DNA of 64,000 nucleotides, taken from NCBI GenBank assembly GCA_027019265.1, contig JALUWX010000119.1, positions 1-64,000 on the forward strand, given 5' to 3'. Of this stretch, positions 51,189 to 58,658 are shown piece after piece. The first letter of the stretch is position 1, and each line of letters opens with the position of its first letter. The DNA comes from Phycisphaerales bacterium (GTDB lineage: Bacteria; Planctomycetota; Phycisphaerae; Phycisphaerales; UBA1924). A program made the position numbers and the translations under genes. Below the pieces are notes generated by a model. It was given only the letters and a program-made list of their open reading frames with translations, was not told the origin of the DNA and ran no database searches.

Positions 51189-51851
51189 ATGGCAGAGAAT
51201 CAGAATCAACGTGATAGGGACCCACGTGTTCAGGGGAAGAACGCGGGATCCGGCGAACCGCCGTTGCGGGCGCAGGATCTGTCGGGTCAGGACCGAGTGG
51301 ACTACGAGCTCATGCAGAGTGTCGCGCACAACCAGGAATCCGGGATTTCGGAGCTGTACGACCGATTCGGGTCGTTGGTGTTCCGGATGTCGGTCCAGGC
51401 GCTCCCGACTCGCGATGAGGCCGACGATGCGGTCCAGGAGATCTTCGTTCGTCTGTGGAAGACGGCGGATCGGTACGACCCTCGGAAAGCGGCGCTCGTG
51501 ACGTGGGTGATGCTTCTGACTCGTCGTCACCTTGTGGACAAACTCCGGCGCAAGCGTGCCCGGATCAAGACGACTGGATACGAGGACACCGGGTACGGGG
51601 GAGACACGGCCCGGGTTCTTGCTGATGTCTCGGAGCGCATGGAGCGCGACGAGAACTTCGCGGCTCTGATGAAGCGCGTGGACGCGCTCCCTGAGCTGCA
51701 ACGGACGGTGGTGATCCGTGCTTATCTCGGAGGTCAGACGTTGCGTCAGATCTCGGATGAGCTCGATACCCCGCTCGGAACGATCAAATCCGCGCTCAGC
51801 CGAGCGTTGGTACGTCTGCGTGAACGCGCGGAAGAGGAAGTGGCTTCATGA
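51189..51851 (+). CDS. ECF-type RNA polymerase sigma factor
   Basis: This 220-residue sigma-70-family factor has region 2 ('ISELYDRFGSLVFRMSVQAL' and 'DEADDAVQEIFVRLW', about residues 52-95) and region 4 ('LPELQRTVVIRAYLGGQTLR' and 'LGTIKSALSRALVRLRE', about residues 160-215), with no region 1.1 or 3. It is closest in pattern to SigK/RpoE-like ECF factors. Its first 40 residues are a polar extension. It overlaps the downstream anti-sigma gene by ATGA, so the two are made in a fixed ratio. The regulon and the trigger are unknown. Confidence 0.92.
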   Translation: MAENQNQRDRDPRVQGKNAGSGEPPLRAQDLSGQDRVDYELMQSVAHNQESGISELYDRFGSLVFRMSVQALPTRDEADDAVQEIFVRLWKTADRYDPRKAALVTWVMLLTRRHLVDKLRRKRARIKTTGYEDTGYGGDTARVLADVSERMERDENFAALMKRVDALPELQRTVVIRAYLGGQTLRQISDELDTPLGTIKSALSRALVRLRERAEEEVAS

Positions 51852-52729
51852 GCACCAACAACGACCCCTACACCACCCAGGATCTCATCGAGAACACCAT
51901 GCTCCACGCGCTGGGGTTGCTCGATGAGGACGAATGCGCCATCTACGAACGCGCGATGCTCGATGCGCCCGAGACGACCCGGTCGCTCGTGCTCGAGGAA
52001 GCACGAAGGATGGCGGACCTCGGGGACCTGCTCCCGAATGAGGAGCCCGACCCCGCGCTGCGCGAGATGGTCATCGCGGCGGTCCGTGCGGCGATCCGTG
52101 AAGAAGAAAACGATCAGCACCTCACAACGGCTGGTGTGAACGGCGCTGCGGTCGCTGGGCGGATCACCCACGAGAGCGCGGCGCGCGCTCAGAAATTCGC
52201 GCAACCCGTGATGCCCAGGGGGCGCCGGGTGCATCGCGCGTGGCGCGCCGCTTCGATCGGTTTGGGCGCGGCGACGATCGCGCTGACGGTCGTCTCGATG
52301 AACCACTACAAGACCTACCAGAGCACGATACCCGCGGGTCAGTTCGGGTCCGCGTATGACAATCTGGGGGGTCGGTTCTACGACGACATGATCTATGACC
52401 CCACGACGCGCCGGGTGTCGCTGGTGTCCCAGGACTCCTCGACGGAAGCGATGGCGGCGGCCGTCTGGTACAACTCGGACTGGGACTCCCCGCGCCTGCA
52501 CATCAAGAATCTGCGCACCGAAGCCGACAAGCCCTACCGGCTCGTCGTCCTCGATGCCGACGGGAACGTGGTGCGTGAGGTCATGACTTTCGTGTCCTCG
52601 GGTGAGCGCGAGAACTTCGCGGTGGATGTGAACCTCGGTACGGACGACTCGTTCGCGATCTACGAGAGCGTGTCGAGCGAAGTCCGCGCGGACGCGCCCC
52701 TCCTGCTCAGCACCGACAGCACGCTCTGA
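51848..52729 (+). CDS. RskA-like membrane anti-sigma factor
   Basis: This 293-residue protein has an N-terminal ASD-like helical domain (ALGLLDEDECAIYERAM, about residues 20-36), a TM helix around residues 136-152, and an extracytoplasmic C-terminal domain in which 'LRTEADKPYRLVVLDADGNV' recalls the RskA/anti-sigma-K fold. It lacks the HxxxCxxC motif of zinc anti-sigma factors, so it is not a redox-type ZAS protein. It is presumed to hold the ECF sigma of the overlapping gene inactive at the membrane until a signal triggers its removal. The RskA resemblance is moderate. Confidence 0.75.
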   Translation: MSTNNDPYTTQDLIENTMLHALGLLDEDECAIYERAMLDAPETTRSLVLEEARRMADLGDLLPNEEPDPALREMVIAAVRAAIREEENDQHLTTAGVNGAAVAGRITHESAARAQKFAQPVMPRGRRVHRAWRAASIGLGAATIALTVVSMNHYKTYQSTIPAGQFGSAYDNLGGRFYDDMIYDPTTRRVSLVSQDSSTEAMAAAVWYNSDWDSPRLHIKNLRTEADKPYRLVVLDADGNVVREVMTFVSSGERENFAVDVNLGTDDSFAIYESVSSEVRADAPLLLSTDSTL

Positions 52730-52754
52730 TTCAGAGCCCCATCCCTGATCAATC

Positions 52755-52787
52755 AGAAACGCCCGCTCGGATCGAGCGGGCGTTTCT
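52755..52787. terminator. Bidirectional terminator
   Basis: A perfect 15-bp inverted repeat (AGAAACGCCCGCTCG / CGAGCGGGCGTTTCT) with a 3-nt loop lies between the convergent anti-sigma and coiled-coil genes. It can terminate from both sides, though its T-runs are short. Confidence 0.8.
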
Positions 52788-52819
52788 CGTTGTGGAATAC
52801 ACGGAGAAGGAGGTTGTGG

Positions 52820-55180
52820 TCAGCCCTCGTTCACGGTCCAGCTGTCCTCGTCGAAGAGGGGCTCGACCCGGGTGTCCCGCTCGAACTTGGCTTTGACGGC
52901 GCTGAGTCTGCGGAGGAAGAGCCCGCCGACGAGGAAGGTCGCGAGGGAGGAGCCGCCGAAGATCATGCCGGCCATCTCGACGCGTTTGGTGTCGAGGGGG
53001 GATTTGCCGGCCGTCGCTGTCTGGTCGATCTTGGTGAGCGCGCCGTCGGTGCGTCGAGCGCGGGACGCGTTCGCGTTGGAGGTGAGGGTGAGCGCGAGGG
53101 TGTCGAGGACGCGCTGGGTGCGCGCGGCGCCTTCGCCCCGGAGTTCGATCTGGATCTGCCCGGGTTCGGGGGTCATCACATCGAGCGATTCTCGGATGTG
53201 AGCGCCCAGATCGCCGGGCACGGCGAGGTCAGTGATCCCGCGCTGCTTCATGCGCTGGGAAGCTTGCTCGTGGAACTGCGGGTCCTGGATGAGCTCGGTC
53301 ACGTAGGTTTCCCATCCGGAGAGATCGGAAGCAGTGAGGGAGCGTTCGCCGGCGTCGGCGCTGAGGACGATGCTCGATGCGTACACCCCCGGGGTGATCT
53401 GACCCGAGACGAACCAGCTGAGCCCGGCGAGGAGCGCGAGCACGAGCCCGAAGGCGCCGAGCCCGATGAGCGCGCCGGAGCGGGCTTCACGGCGCGCGAG
53501 CTTCTTCTCGCCCTCGGCGACGGCGTTGTACGCTTCGACGAGCTCGGCACGCTTCTGGAGGACCGCTTCGCACTGCTCGTAGCGATCGCTCAGCGCCTCG
53601 GTCGCGAGGCGTACCTTGTTGGCGCGGTTCTTGAGCGCCGCTTTCACGTTCGCGAGGCGCTCACGGCGGATCGAGACGAACTCGTCGCTCACCCCCTGGG
53701 GCTGCGATTGGAGTTCCTCGACCTGCGCTTCGAGGGTGTTCGCGTGCTTCTGGGCCATCGAGAGCTCGGCGTTGACCCGGTCGAGGTTCTGGACCCCGAT
53801 CGCGAGCTCTTCTTCCAGAGTGCCGATCCGTTCGATGGCTTCGCGGAGCTGCTGCTCGATCTGTGTGTTCGATTCATTGGTCGCGCTGCGTGATTGTTCG
53901 AGTGCGGCCGACAGCTCGTCGCGCTCCTGGATCGCGCGGTCCGCGGACTCCTTGGCTTGATCGAGCTGCTTGGAGAGCGACTCGGCTTTGGCTTCGAGCT
54001 CGCTGATCCTGGCTTCGGATTCCTTCGCGCTCTCTCGGAGGGAGTCGTCGCCCTGCTTGGCTTGTTCGAGCTCGAGGCGTGCGGAGTCGAGCCTTTGCTG
54101 CGCGCTCTGGAGCTTGGACTCGAGCTCCTCGATCGTGCTCAGTGCGTGCTCGAGCTCTTCTTTCGATGATGCGCGCCGGGTCTCGAGCTCCTGCTCGAGC
54201 GATTCGACCTTGAGCTGCGCGTCCTGGGCGGCGACGAGGGCTTGATCGAGCTCGGTCCGGTCCGCCGCGCCCTCGATCGCGCGGGACGCATTGGCGAGTT
54301 CATCGCGGAGGGTCTGCTCGCGTTGGGCGTACTCCTGGGCGCTGGACTCGAGGGTCTCGATCCGTTCCATCGCGCGGGTGAGAGCTTCGTCGCGCGTCTC
54401 GATGAGCGCGGTCGCTTCGTCGAGCTTCGCTTGGACGGCGCTGGTCTGCGCGGAGAGCTCCTCGCGCTCTTTGCGGGAGCGTTCGCTCATCTCCTGGATC
54501 TGGTTCTCGAGCGCCCCCGCGCGGACCGCGAGCTCTTCGACAGCGCGGGCGCGGTCGCGCAGCTCGATCTCTTTCCCGGAGACGGCCGCTTTGGCTTTCT
54601 GGAGGTCTTCCTCGAGCTGCTCGATCCGAGCGGCGAGCTCGGTGTCCTTCTCGAGCTTGGCGCGGGCTTCCTCTTCGAGCTTCGCGAGCTCTTCCTTGCT
54701 CTTGGAGATCCCCTCGAGCTGTTTGTCGAGCTCCTCGACGCGCGAGTCGATTTCCTTTGCTCTGGTGTCGAGTTGGGCTTCGAGCTCTTCGATCTTCTTG
54801 GCTTGCTCGGCGAGCTGGGACTCGCGGGTCTCGAGACCCGAGGCGCGCTGGACGAGGTCCGACTCGCGCTCCTCGAGCTGCTCGCGCATCTGCGCGACCT
54901 CGACCTCGTGGTCGGAGACCTCGGTTTCGCGCGCTTCGAGCTGATCGTTCATCTCGTCGAGCTTGGCGCGGCGGGTCGCGAGCTCGGCGGCGAGTTCACG
55001 GTGTTCCTCGTGCGCACGGCGGAGCGATTCGAGCTGCTTCTCGACACCCTCGATGACACCCAGGACTTCGTCCGGGTTCTTGGGGGGTTTGATCTCCGCC
55101 GTCGGATCCTTGGGGGGGGTCTGGTCCGCGCGGGCGGCGCGGGAGTTTCCGGCCGTCTGTTGGTTGTGGTCCTGAGACAT
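52820..55180 (-). CDS. Large coiled-coil membrane protein, co-polymerase-like topology
   Basis: This 786-residue protein has an almost continuous Glu/Gln/Arg/Leu-rich coiled coil (about residues 40-560). A TM helix follows (570-593), then a 140-residue extracytoplasmic segment, a second TM helix (736-756) and a 30-residue cytoplasmic tail. The extracytoplasmic part contains LDVMTPEPGQIQIELRG and 'RVLDTLALTLTSNANA', reminiscent of the TM-periplasmic-TM region of polysaccharide co-polymerases (Wzz-like). The long coiled coil would lie in the cytoplasm. The function is unknown. The ATG at 55180 is fixed by GGAGGT five bases upstream. Other options are a cell-shape or chromosome-organising scaffold. 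Confidence 0.78.
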   Translation of the reverse strand: MSQDHNQQTAGNSRAARADQTPPKDPTAEIKPPKNPDEVLGVIEGVEKQLESLRRAHEEHRELAAELATRRAKLDEMNDQLEARETEVSDHEVEVAQMREQLEERESDLVQRASGLETRESQLAEQAKKIEELEAQLDTRAKEIDSRVEELDKQLEGISKSKEELAKLEEEARAKLEKDTELAARIEQLEEDLQKAKAAVSGKEIELRDRARAVEELAVRAGALENQIQEMSERSRKEREELSAQTSAVQAKLDEATALIETRDEALTRAMERIETLESSAQEYAQREQTLRDELANASRAIEGAADRTELDQALVAAQDAQLKVESLEQELETRRASSKEELEHALSTIEELESKLQSAQQRLDSARLELEQAKQGDDSLRESAKESEARISELEAKAESLSKQLDQAKESADRAIQERDELSAALEQSRSATNESNTQIEQQLREAIERIGTLEEELAIGVQNLDRVNAELSMAQKHANTLEAQVEELQSQPQGVSDEFVSIRRERLANVKAALKNRANKVRLATEALSDRYEQCEAVLQKRAELVEAYNAVAEGEKKLARREARSGALIGLGAFGLVLALLAGLSWFVSGQITPGVYASSIVLSADAGERSLTASDLSGWETYVTELIQDPQFHEQASQRMKQRGITDLAVPGDLGAHIRESLDVMTPEPGQIQIELRGEGAARTQRVLDTLALTLTSNANASRARRTDGALTKIDQTATAGKSPLDTKRVEMAGMIFGGSSLATFLVGGLFLRRLSAVKAKFERDTRVEPLFDEDSWTVNEG

Positions 55181-55386
55181 CGCGCACCTCCATCGCCGGC
55201 GCGGTCCCCTTGTGCGTAGCGCGCTCGGCAACTCCTGATATCGGTTCTGGATCGCTCCCGATCGATCACTCCCCGGAACAGGCGCAGATTCTGCGGAGTC
55301 CGTGGTCCGGTCGTGACGCGCGTAACGGACACAACGATCGAGCACCCGAAAGGGGGTCGATCTCCGCGTCCGATCAGGGGTCCGGA

Positions 55387-55392
55387 TACAGT
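55387..55392 (+). promoter_or_regulatory. -10 box TACAGT, leaderless start
   Basis: TACAGT ends five bases before the ATG at 55398. Confidence 0.4.
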
Positions 55393-55397
55393 GGGAC

Positions 55398-56105
55398 ATG
55401 GGTCCGATCACCCTGGAATGCGATGATCTTGCGTGCGCTCTGGGCTCGACGAGCCCTGGGGCGCTCGATGCGCTCACGCTCCGGCACGGGACATCGGGGT
55501 GGGTCCCGATCCTCCTCGACCCCGGGTGCGCGGCGCTCCCCGATCGGATCGGCGCGAGCGAACTCATCGTCCCCGACGGATCCCCGGCGGGGTCTACGGG
55601 CTGGAGGATCTTGGACCGATCACCCGGTTCTGCACGATTCGTCCGGGAGTTCGGGTCCGGCTCGACCCGGATGGGCGCGGTCCAGCGTGTGGAGCTTTCG
55701 CCGGGACGGGTGACGATCGACCAGTCCGTCACGAATCTTGGGGACTCCCCCACCCCGTGCTGGATGGCGCGGCGGTTCCGGGTCCCGAGGGTCCTGCTTT
55801 CGACGAGCGACACCCTGGATGTGGGTCGGGACGGGGAGGGCGCGTCGTGCTCGTGGGTCCGATCCGGGATCACGCTCCACCTAGACCATTCGGGCGCATT
55901 CGATCGACTCGGGTTCGAGGAGCCCGAATCCGGGGTCGGGACTGCTGGGGAGTCGATGTACGTCGAGATCACGATGTCAACGATCGATCCCAGGGTGCTC
56001 GGGAGCGGGAGCGAGCGCGAGCATGCGCCGGACCTGGGTCCGGGGGAGACGTTGAGCGCGACGATCGCGCTGAGTGTGACGTCGGGGCGCGCGGTGTCGC
56101 CGTAG
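55398..56105 (+). CDS. Conserved hypothetical, aldose-epimerase-like size
   Basis: This 235-residue protein is soluble with no signal peptide or TM helix. I recognise no family. The sequence is beta-rich with several Gly/Ser turns ('GSARFVREFGSGSTRMGAVQ', 'CWMARRFRVPRVLLSTSDTL') and only three or four Cys. A fold of galactose-mutarotase type is possible but is only a guess. Start: ATG at 55398 after TACAGT. Its TAG stop codon (56103-56105) is the first half of the TAGGAT box of the EVE gene. Confidence 0.7.
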   Translation: MGPITLECDDLACALGSTSPGALDALTLRHGTSGWVPILLDPGCAALPDRIGASELIVPDGSPAGSTGWRILDRSPGSARFVREFGSGSTRMGAVQRVELSPGRVTIDQSVTNLGDSPTPCWMARRFRVPRVLLSTSDTLDVGRDGEGASCSWVRSGITLHLDHSGAFDRLGFEEPESGVGTAGESMYVEITMSTIDPRVLGSGSEREHAPDLGPGETLSATIALSVTSGRAVSP

Positions 56106-56108
56106 GAT
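56103..56108 (+). promoter_or_regulatory. -10 box TAGGAT fused to a stop codon
   Basis: The stop TAG of the upstream gene is part of TAGGAT, which ends six bases before the EVE gene ATG at 56115. Confidence 0.55.
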
Positions 56109-56114
56109 GGGTGT

Positions 56115-56546
56115 ATGGCGACATGGCTTCTGAAAACCGAACCCGATGACTACTCGTACGACGATCTGGTGCGCGATGGGCGCACGATCTGGGACGGGGT
56201 GTCGAATCCGACGGCGTGTATCCATATCCGGAAGATCAAGGCCGGCGATTGGGCGCTAATCTACCACACGGGGAAAGAGAAGCGGATCGCCGGGCTCGCG
56301 AAGGTGATCAGCGATCACTACGAGGACCCGAAAGCGCCTGGGCTGACGGCGAAGGGGGACATCAAGCGCCCTGTCGTCGATCTGGAAGCTTCGAAGGAAG
56401 CGACGAAATCGCTGACATTGTCGGACATCAAGGGTGATGACTCGTTCGTGCACGAGGGGTTCGAGCTGACGACGAACTCAAGGCTCAGCGCGATGCCCGT
56501 CCCCGCGCCGATCGCGAAGAAGATCCGCTCGCGCGCGGGGCTCTGA
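56115..56546 (+). CDS. EVE-domain (PUA-like) protein
   Basis: This 143-residue protein is a single EVE domain: WLLKTEPDDYSYDDL at the start, 'WDGVSNPTACIHIRKIKAGD' and 'WALIYHTGKEKRIAGLAKVI'. EVE proteins belong to the PUA superfamily and are thought to bind modified bases in nucleic acid; the ligand is unknown here. The eukaryotic homologue is thymocyte nuclear protein 1. Expression is probably leaderless from the TAGGAT box. Confidence 0.92.
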   Translation: MATWLLKTEPDDYSYDDLVRDGRTIWDGVSNPTACIHIRKIKAGDWALIYHTGKEKRIAGLAKVISDHYEDPKAPGLTAKGDIKRPVVDLEASKEATKSLTLSDIKGDDSFVHEGFELTTNSRLSAMPVPAPIAKKIRSRAGL

Positions 56547-56660
56547 GCAACCATACTTCATTTTTTCGGTATCCCGTGACTGGTGATGTGCTCCGGCGCG
56601 TCACTGATTTGGTCGCGCGCTGTTTGTGCGCGCATCGCACAGAAGAAGAGAGGAGCCGGC

Positions 56661-57932
56661 ATGCTCGGACGGATCGGGATTGCAGTCGTGTCTGTGGTTG
56701 CTTCGATGGGGAACGCGGCTCCTGTCGATCGGGAACTGATCGACGAGCTGTGCGACATGATCCGCGCGAACTACGTGTTCCCCGATGTCGCGAACGATGT
56801 GGCGCTGCACTTGGAGTCGCGCGCGGACGAGGGCGCGTACGACGACCTGGATCGGATGGCGCTGTCGTCACTGCTGACCCGGGATCTTCAGGAGTTCACG
56901 AAGGATCGGCACTTCGGGGTGCGCCCGCTCCCCGAGGGGTGGGAGCCGCCGGCGGAGGATCCGGAGCTCGAGCCCGCTGAGGAACCCGTGGGGATCCCGT
57001 GGGAGCGTTCCCCGTTCGGGGTCTACAACGTCGATCGGCTCGACGGGAACATCGGGTATCTGGATCTGCGTGAGTTCGGGCCGGTGGATGTGGTGCGGGA
57101 TTCGATCATGGCGGCCGTCCAGCTGCTGAAGGGCTCGAGCGCGCTCGTGCTCGATCTCCGGAAGAACGGAGGGGGGGACCCGGCGACGGTGCAGCTCTTG
57201 TGCTCGTACCTGTTCGATCCGAGCGAGCCCGTGCACCTGAATAGTTTGTACTTCCGGCCGACGGATACCACCACGGAGTTCTGGACGGACCCGGAGCGCC
57301 CGGAGCTGGCGATGGGGGACATCCCGATCTACGTGCTGACGAGCCCGTACACATTCTCGGGCGCGGAGGAGTGCGCGTACAACCTCCAGACGCGCGAACG
57401 CGCCACGATCGTCGGCGAAACAACCGGGGGCGGGGCGCACCCGGTCAACGGGTTCCCGATCGCGCGTTCGGTTGTTGCGATGATCCCCGTGGGTCGTGCG
57501 ATCAATCCCGTGACCAAGACCAACTGGGAAGGGGTCGGGGTCGTCCCCGATGTCGAGGTCCCGAGCGATGAGGCGCTGGACGAAGCGCGACGGATGATTT
57601 TCGATGAGCTCATCGCGAATGGGGATCCGCGCGCGATCTGGGGGAAGTACGGGATGATCAGCGCCGACGGCGGGCTCGAGATAGACCCGGAGACGATCCG
57701 CGAGATCGTGGGGTCGTACACGGATCGCGAGATCCGTGCCGTCGATGGGGCGCTGGAGTATCGGCGCAAGGGCGCACCCGATTGGCGCCCGCTGCACCGG
57801 GTGGATGACGATGTCTACATGATCGATGGGCTCAGCGACTTCCGTCTCGAGGTCGATCGTGACGGGGAAGGCTCGATCATCGGTCTCCGTGGGTTGTACC
57901 GAGGAAACGAGGATTACTCAGCTCGGGAATGA
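56661..57932 (+). CDS. Exported S41-family peptidase
   Basis: This 423-residue protein has a short signal peptide (residues 1-20). An N-terminal helical domain of the IRBP/tricorn-like S41 type follows ('IDELCDMIRANYVFPDVAND'), then a catalytic domain. The latter has 'LDLRKNGGGDPATVQLLCSY', the nucleophile region TSPYTFSGAEE (Ser at about 228) and 'TIVGETTGGGAHPVNGFPI'. No PDZ domain is evident, which separates it from CtpA. Its substrate is unknown; a carboxyl-terminal or peptide-processing role outside the cytoplasm is expected. AGGAG lies five bases before the ATG at 56661. It overlaps the convergent HD-GYP gene by 15 bp. Confidence 0.88.
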   Translation: MLGRIGIAVVSVVASMGNAAPVDRELIDELCDMIRANYVFPDVANDVALHLESRADEGAYDDLDRMALSSLLTRDLQEFTKDRHFGVRPLPEGWEPPAEDPELEPAEEPVGIPWERSPFGVYNVDRLDGNIGYLDLREFGPVDVVRDSIMAAVQLLKGSSALVLDLRKNGGGDPATVQLLCSYLFDPSEPVHLNSLYFRPTDTTTEFWTDPERPELAMGDIPIYVLTSPYTFSGAEECAYNLQTRERATIVGETTGGGAHPVNGFPIARSVVAMIPVGRAINPVTKTNWEGVGVVPDVEVPSDEALDEARRMIFDELIANGDPRAIWGKYGMISADGGLEIDPETIREIVGSYTDREIRAVDGALEYRRKGAPDWRPLHRVDDDVYMIDGLSDFRLEVDRDGEGSIIGLRGLYRGNEDYSARE

Positions 57933-58613
57933 AGACACGGAACGATCCCCGAAATCCTTCCGGATGTGTTCGAACTCCTCGTCCCGCGCGATCTGGAACT
58001 CGGGGACGTGGACCTCGTCATTGAAATAATGCAGAATGAAATCCAGACTCCCGGTTCTGTAGAGATCGGCGAAAGCATCGACGGCTTGGGGCCAGTAGCG
58101 GGTTCCCGATCCGGACTGGATCTCGACGAGCGCGTTGTCGGCCGCCCGTTCTCCGAGCTCGGACCGGTAGGGTCGGACACTGGTCATCGCGTCGAACGAG
58201 TCGATGACGGCGAACATGCGCGGCGCGATCGGGATGGAGTCACCTGAGATCCCGTATGGATATCCCTTCCCGTCCCAGCGTTCGTGGTGGTATCGGATGA
58301 GATCGAGGATGGGTTCTTCGGAGACGTCCATGTGGATCATGCGTGCGTAGCCGGAGACGGTGTGGAGCTTGATGATCTCGAACTCTTCGTCCGTGAGCGA
58401 ACCCGGTTTCTGGAGTATCCGGTCGGGGATGTCGAGCTTGCCCACGTCGTGGAGCGCGGCGGCGTGGGTCGCGATCCGGAGCTCGTCGTTCGTGATCCCG
58501 AAGTGTTCGAGGAGTGCGCGTGTGTACAGCACGACGCGCCAGGTGTGTGCGGCCGTGGAAAGGTCCTTGCGCTCGATGCGGCGCACGAGTTCGTAGACGA
58601 TTTCGGGTGACAT
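57918..58613 (-). CDS. HD-GYP domain c-di-GMP phosphodiesterase-like protein
   Basis: This 231-residue protein is a lone HD-GYP domain. Metal site HD at 55-56 (ALHDVGKLDIP), 'YHHERWDGKGYPYGISGD' with GYP at 117-119 and 'PRMFAVIDSFDAMTSVRPYR' are all present. It should hydrolyse c-di-GMP to pGpG or GMP. It lacks any sensor domain. I use the ATG at 58613, preceded by GGAG and by a TACACT box at 58638. It follows the GGDEF-EAL gene on the same strand, 45 bp apart, and its 3' end overlaps the S41 gene. Confidence 0.92.
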   Translation of the reverse strand: MSPEIVYELVRRIERKDLSTAAHTWRVVLYTRALLEHFGITNDELRIATHAAALHDVGKLDIPDRILQKPGSLTDEEFEIIKLHTVSGYARMIHMDVSEEPILDLIRYHHERWDGKGYPYGISGDSIPIAPRMFAVIDSFDAMTSVRPYRSELGERAADNALVEIQSGSGTRYWPQAVDAFADLYRTGSLDFILHYFNDEVHVPEFQIARDEEFEHIRKDFGDRSVSSFPS

Positions 58614-58632
58614 CGTGTGGGTGCTCCACACG

Positions 58633-58638
58633 AGTGTA
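58633..58638 (-). promoter_or_regulatory. -10 box TACACT of the HD-GYP gene
   Basis: On the minus strand, TACACT lies 19 bp upstream of the ATG, giving a short leader (about 12 nt) with GGAG. The HD-GYP gene may therefore be transcribed independently of the GGDEF-EAL gene. Confidence 0.45.
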
Positions 58639-58658
58639 CGGAGTCGGGGGCTTCCGGT

